DNA from: Burkholderiales bacterium
GTDB lineage: Bacteria > Pseudomonadota > Gammaproteobacteria > Burkholderiales > Burkholderiaceae_C
Length of the DNA stretch: 36,372 nucleotides
NCBI GenBank assembly: GCA_013044035.1
Contig: JABEVE010000061.1
Location: forward strand, 1 to 36,372
Direction of reading: 5' to 3'
Under the pieces are notes generated by a model, which worked only from the letters and a program-made list of their open reading frames with translations, ran no database searches and was not told where the DNA came from. Both the position numbers and the translations under genes were made by a program. Shown piece after piece: positions 32,879 through 36,372 of this stretch; within the stretch, counting starts at the first letter, position 1, and every line of letters starts with the position of its first letter.

Positions 32879-34159
32879 ATGACGGTTGTTGCAGTAGTCG
32901 GGATGGGTTATGTCGGGCTGCCGCTGGCGGTCGAGTTCGGCAAGAAACATCGCACCATCGGTTTCGATCTCTCGCAGAGCAAGATCGACGCCTACCTGAA
33001 GTGCGTCGACCCCACCGGCGAGGTGACCACGAGCGAACTGCAAGCCGCCAAGCTTCTGGAGCCCACGTCGGATGCGACGCGGCTGCGCGAGGCGGATTTC
33101 ATCGTCGTCGCCGTGCCCACGCCGGTGGATGCGGCGCATAACCCCGACTTCTCGCCGCTGGAGTCGGCCAGCCGGTCGGTGGGGCGCCATCTGAAGCCGG
33201 GCGCCATCGTGGTGTTCGAGTCCACCGTGTACCCGGGCGCGACCGAAGACGTCTGCGTGCCCATCATCGAGCGCGAATCCGGCCTGCGCTGGAAGACCGA
33301 CTTTTTCGTCGGCTACTCGCCCGAGCGCATCAACCCCGGCGACCGCGAGCACACGCTCACGCGCATCGTCAAAGTGGTCTCGGGCGACAGCCCTGAAACC
33401 CTGGAGAAGGTGGCCGCCATGTATGGCAGCATCATCACCGCCGGTGTCTACCAGGCATCGAGCATCAAGGTGGCCGAGGCTGCCAAGGTTATCGAGAACA
33501 CCCAGCGCGACCTCAATATCGCGCTCATGAACGAGCTTTCGCTCATCTTCCACCGCATCGGCATCGACACCACCGAGGTGCTGCAGGCGGCGGGCACGAA
33601 ATGGAATTTCCTGCCCTTCCGCCCCGGCCTGGTCGGCGGCCATTGCATCGGCGTCGACCCCTATTACCTGACACACAAGGCCGACACCCTCGGCTACCAC
33701 CCGCAGGTGATTCTGGCCGGGCGACGCATCAACGACAGCATGGGCACCTACATCGCCGAGCAGACCGTCAAGCAGATGAGCCAGGCCGGCTACCCCATTC
33801 GCGGCGCCAAGGTCATCGTGCTGGGCCTGACCTTCAAGGAAAACTGCCCAGACTTGCGCAACTCCAAGGTCATCGACGTCATTCATGAACTGCGCTCCTA
33901 CGGCGTCGAGGTCTGCGTGCATGACCCGATGGTCACGCCGGCCGAGGCCAAGCACGAATATGGCGTCGACCTTCTCGCCTGGGAGCAGCTTCCGCGCGCC
34001 GCGGCGATCGTGGTTGCCGTGGCCCACGAACCCTATCGGCAAATGACGATGCAGGACTTTCTCGGCAAGCTCGAACCACGCGGCGTCTTCATGGATGTGA
34101 AGGCCGTATTCGATGCTGCACAGTTGCGCGGCCAGGGCGTGCAGGTGTGGCGGCTATGA
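32879..34159 (+). CDS. tviB: UDP-N-acetyl-hexosamine 6-dehydrogenase (TviB/WbpA-like)
   Basis: A 426-aa NAD-dependent nucleotide-sugar dehydrogenase. The family oxidises C6 of UDP-GlcNAc twice, giving UDP-GlcNAcA. The N-terminus VVAVVGMGYVGLPLAVEFGK is the Rossmann loop. ESTVYPGATEDVCVPI and VGYSPERINPGDREH are family segments. KVIENTQRDLNIALMNEL carries the substrate-binding lysine region, and GGHCIGVDPYYL has catalytic Cys256. The whole chain follows TviB of the Vi antigen pathway closely, including WNFLPFRPGLVGGHCIG and LTFKENCPDLRNSKV. The downstream gene is the matching epimerase. The start is supported by AAGG upstream of ATG 32879. Confidence 0.92.
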   Translation: MTVVAVVGMGYVGLPLAVEFGKKHRTIGFDLSQSKIDAYLKCVDPTGEVTTSELQAAKLLEPTSDATRLREADFIVVAVPTPVDAAHNPDFSPLESASRSVGRHLKPGAIVVFESTVYPGATEDVCVPIIERESGLRWKTDFFVGYSPERINPGDREHTLTRIVKVVSGDSPETLEKVAAMYGSIITAGVYQASSIKVAEAAKVIENTQRDLNIALMNELSLIFHRIGIDTTEVLQAAGTKWNFLPFRPGLVGGHCIGVDPYYLTHKADTLGYHPQVILAGRRINDSMGTYIAEQTVKQMSQAGYPIRGAKVIVLGLTFKENCPDLRNSKVIDVIHELRSYGVEVCVHDPMVTPAEAKHEYGVDLLAWEQLPRAAAIVVAVAHEPYRQMTMQDFLGKLEPRGVFMDVKAVFDAAQLRGQGVQVWRL

Positions 34160-34249
34160 ACATCGCCCGTCCATGGCACGCGCTGCCCACCTTCCCATCA
34201 GCCTGCGAATCTCGGCGTGGCCGCTCGGTGCGCTGGTCAGGAACCTTCG

Positions 34250-35311
34250 ATGCATGACTTCTCCCTGCCCCCGTTGCCTCCGTCCTACGACCTGCAGGCC
34301 GCGCTGCGCACGCCCCGGCGTTGGCTGGTCACCGGCAGCGCCGGGTTCATCGGCTCGCATCTGCTCGAACACCTGCTGCTGGCCGGTCACAGCGTGGTCA
34401 GCCTGGACAATTTCGCCACTGGCCACCGCAGCAACCTGGACGAGGTGCGCAGCAAAGTGGGTGAAGCCGCCTGGGCGCGCCATCGCTTCATCGAGGGCGA
34501 TATCGTCGACCCGCAAATCTGCCAGCAAGCCTGCCATGGCGTCGACCTCGTGCTGCACCAGGCCGCGCTCGGCTCGGTGCCGCGCTCACTCGAAGATCCG
34601 CTGCGCACCCACGCCGTCAACGCCACCGGCTTTCTCAACATGCTGGTGGCCGCGCGCGACGCCGGCTGCGCCCGTTTCGTCTTCGCCGCCTCCAGTTCCA
34701 CCTACGGCGACCACCCGGCGCTACCCAAGGTCGAGGCCAACATCGGCAATCCGCTGTCGCCTTATGCCGTGACCAAATACCTCGACGAGCTGTACGCCAG
34801 CGTGTTCACCCGCAGCTATGGCATGCAGACCATCGGCCTGCGCTATTTCAACGTCTTCGGCGCCCGCCAGGACCCCAACGGCGCCTACGCCGCCGTGATC
34901 CCCAACTGGGCCAGCCGCATCAGCCGTGGAGAGCCGTGCATCATCAACGGCGATGGCGAAACCACGCGCGACTTCTGCTACATCGCCAACGTCGTGCAGG
35001 CCAATATGCGCGCAGCGCTGGTGCCGGCGCAAGGCGCTTTACATGAGATTTTCAACGTCGCGTTCGGTGAGCAAACAACACTGAACCAGCTCCATGGCCT
35101 GCTGTGCGAAAACCTGCAGGCACTCATCCCCAATCTGAAGCTATTGCCACCCACCTACCGCGACTTTCGCAAGGGTGATGTGCGCCATTCCCTGGCCGAT
35201 ATCGGCAAGGCCCAAAAACTTCTGGGTTACGCGCCAGCGCGGAGTGTCAGGCAAGGCTTGGGTGAGGCGATGGAATGGTATGTCGCGCCTGATGTGGCGC
35301 ATGCAGCCTGA
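34250..35311 (+). CDS. tviC: UDP-GlcNAc/UDP-GlcNAcA C4-epimerase (TviC/WbpP-like, SDR family)
   Basis: A 353-aa extended short-chain dehydrogenase. It is expected to invert C4 of UDP-GlcNAcA to give UDP-GalNAcA together with the dehydrogenase upstream. [12 protein letters not shown] (29-40) is the NAD-binding loop. [10 protein letters not shown] provides the catalytic Ser region. PYAVTKY has Tyr172 and Lys176. [12 protein letters not shown] and [18 protein letters not shown] are shared with TviC and WbpP. I chose ATG 34250 because CAGGA precedes it by seven bases. An in-frame start at 34217 would add eleven non-conserved residues. The gap to the dehydrogenase is 90 bp and the two genes are certainly one operon. 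Confidence 0.92.
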   Translation: MHDFSLPPLPPSYDLQAALRTPRRWLVTGSAGFIGSHLLEHLLLAGHSVVSLDNFATGHRSNLDEVRSKVGEAAWARHRFIEGDIVDPQICQQACHGVDLVLHQAALGSVPRSLEDPLRTHAVNATGFLNMLVAARDAGCARFVFAASSSTYGDHPALPKVEANIGNPLSPYAVTKYLDELYASVFTRSYGMQTIGLRYFNVFGARQDPNGAYAAVIPNWASRISRGEPCIINGDGETTRDFCYIANVVQANMRAALVPAQGALHEIFNVAFGEQTTLNQLHGLLCENLQALIPNLKLLPPTYRDFRKGDVRHSLADIGKAQKLLGYAPARSVRQGLGEAMEWYVAPDVAHAA

Positions 35312-35334
35312 TCGAACAAGAACGGAAGACATCG

Positions 35335-36372
35335 GTGCAACTCGACACATCCATGTCTGGGGAACAAGCGGACGCGTCTAGGCGTCAGGCTTTACGCGTG
35401 GACTCTCTGCTGCATCGTTGCCGAAACTTGCGCATTTTGTCGACACTGCCGTACACAAAGATCGAATTCTGGAATGACTGTGTCACAACCCACCCACTTC
35501 AAGGTAGCCGTCTGAGTTATCTCTGGCGCCTGATCACGCAGGCACCAAAATACGATCTTGTGTTCTTGACTGGCGGCGAACGCATCGATCTGATCTATCT
35601 CGCTTTTGCTGGCCTGATGCCTTGGATGAAGACGTCGCATGTGATTGCCGATGCGCATTGGCAAAAAGCTCATGGCCTGCTGTATGCCTTGCAATACCTA
35701 TTGCTCAGAATGGGCAGGCGTCTGACGGCTCAGGTGCAACCCCACTCGGATGAGGAGATCGAGATCTATCACCGCATCTACGGCATCCCGATCGATCGCT
35801 TGCGCGCAGTACCTTGGGGTTCAACCCTGACTGGCTATGACGTCTCGCCAGCTTCGCGCGAGGAACGCGGCGACTACTTGCTGACGGGAGGCCTGTCATT
35901 CCGGGATTATGAAACTCTTTTCAAGGCTATTTCAGGCATGGAGGTTCAGCTCCAGGTGGGTTTGCCATCAGGTGCGCAGGCAGACGCCTTGATGAAGCGA
36001 TGGAAACACACATCCAATATTCATTTCTACACTGACTGGAGTAATGCACAGTTCATACGCAAAATGGCTGGCTGTCGCATGTTCGTGATCCCTATCGTTG
36101 CTGGTTTGACGCGCAGCACAGCGGACCAGACTCTTGTGAATGCCATGCATTTCGGCAAGATTGTCATCGCCACGGACTCGATTGGCCCGCGCATTTACAT
36201 CCGTCATGGGATCAACGGATTCTTGGTTCCAGCAGAGTCGGCGCAGGCTTGGCGTGAAGCGATCCGAGACGCGTTAACGATGCCAGTCGAGGTTCAACGA
36301 GTGATCTGTGAACGCGCGGCATACAGCGCACAGGTCGAGTTCAATGAGTCGCTTCGCATGATCCGAACTTTA
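35335..36372 (+). CDS. Glycosyltransferase, GT4-like, truncated by the window end
   Basis: The frame is open to the last base. GTG 35335 has GGAAG six bases upstream. ATG 35353 is in frame and has no ribosome site, so the start is uncertain. About 346 residues are visible. The C-terminal half resembles a GT-B enzyme: GDYLLTGGLSFRDYETLFKA, HFYTDWSNAQFIRKMAGCRM, TADQTLVNAMHFGKIVIATD and YIRHGINGFLVPAESAQAW. The classical E-x7-E of GT4 is replaced by a less canonical TADQTLVNAM stretch. The donor and acceptor are unknown. Codon use is less GC-rich than in tviB and tviC, hinting at a different origin. It starts 23 bp after tviC on the same strand. Confidence 0.75.
   Translation, partial: MQLDTSMSGEQADASRRQALRVDSLLHRCRNLRILSTLPYTKIEFWNDCVTTHPLQGSRLSYLWRLITQAPKYDLVFLTGGERIDLIYLAFAGLMPWMKTSHVIADAHWQKAHGLLYALQYLLLRMGRRLTAQVQPHSDEEIEIYHRIYGIPIDRLRAVPWGSTLTGYDVSPASREERGDYLLTGGLSFRDYETLFKAISGMEVQLQVGLPSGAQADALMKRWKHTSNIHFYTDWSNAQFIRKMAGCRMFVIPIVAGLTRSTADQTLVNAMHFGKIVIATDSIGPRIYIRHGINGFLVPAESAQAWREAIRDALTMPVEVQRVICERAAYSAQVEFNESLRMIRTL

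Noticed and set aside
34156-34257. A 33-codon mini-ORF starting within the tviB stop (ATGA) and ending just inside the tviC start
   Set aside because: It could couple translation of the two genes. However, it has no ribosome site of its own, no protein-like features, and tviC has its own ribosome site.
1-36372. CRISPR arrays, tRNA or rRNA genes, and insertion sequences
   Set aside because: I looked for regularly spaced repeats, tRNA-like cloverleaf sequences with CCA ends, and transposase-like frames, and saw none that I can support.

Overview
The window looks like a high-GC betaproteobacterial chromosome, probably Burkholderiales-like. This rests on GC-rich codon usage, on the set of genes typical of exosortase-A-type (PEP-CTERM/EpsH) exopolysaccharide loci, and on TviB/TviC-like sugar nucleotide genes. 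The genus cannot be fixed from the sequence. Nearly all of the window is one large surface-polysaccharide locus with a hybrid NRPS-PKS assembly line inside it.

Layout: (1) 1-3094, plus strand: the tail of an unknown gene, a polysaccharide deacetylase, and a fusion of an ATP-grasp domain to a low-molecular-weight tyrosine phosphatase. (2) 3306-31067, minus strand. Read in the direction of transcription it contains: an outer-membrane export lipoprotein; a TIGR03016-like beta-barrel; an ExeA-type ATPase fused to a degenerate UDP-GlcNAc 2-epimerase-like domain; a Wzz/GNVR chain-length protein; a tyrosine autokinase; a 305-bp gap with a strong hairpin; an A-PCP-KS-AT-ACP-aminotransferase megasynthase; a C-A-PCP-C-PCP NRPS; an Sfp-type phosphopantetheinyl transferase; two alpha/beta-hydrolases whose nucleophile elbows carry Arg and Cys instead of Ser; a DUF218 membrane protein; a GT4 glycosyltransferase; a Wzx-like flippase; and, after an AT-rich gap, a GT2 glycosyltransferase. 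(3) 31401-36372, plus strand, divergent from the export gene: the initiating sugar-phosphate transferase (TIGR03013-like), TviB-like dehydrogenase, TviC-like epimerase, and a glycosyltransferase cut by the window end.

Inferred joint function: the initiating transferase loads the first sugar on undecaprenyl phosphate. TviB/TviC supply UDP-GalNAcA-type uronic acid. The GT2, GT4 and terminal glycosyltransferases extend the unit and Wzx flips it. The chain-length protein, kinase, ATPase, lipoprotein and beta-barrel control polymer length and export. The NRPS-PKS appears to make a short acyl-peptide. Active-site codes read by eye suggest valine, malonyl extension, transamination of the beta-keto group, then serine. 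The line has no thioesterase and ends in a C-PCP pair with no adenylation domain. A plausible idea is that the product is transferred to the polysaccharide or its precursor, with the non-canonical hydrolases, the phosphatase fusion or the ATP-grasp domain assisting. Neither an exosortase nor a PEP-CTERM substrate gene is visible in the window.
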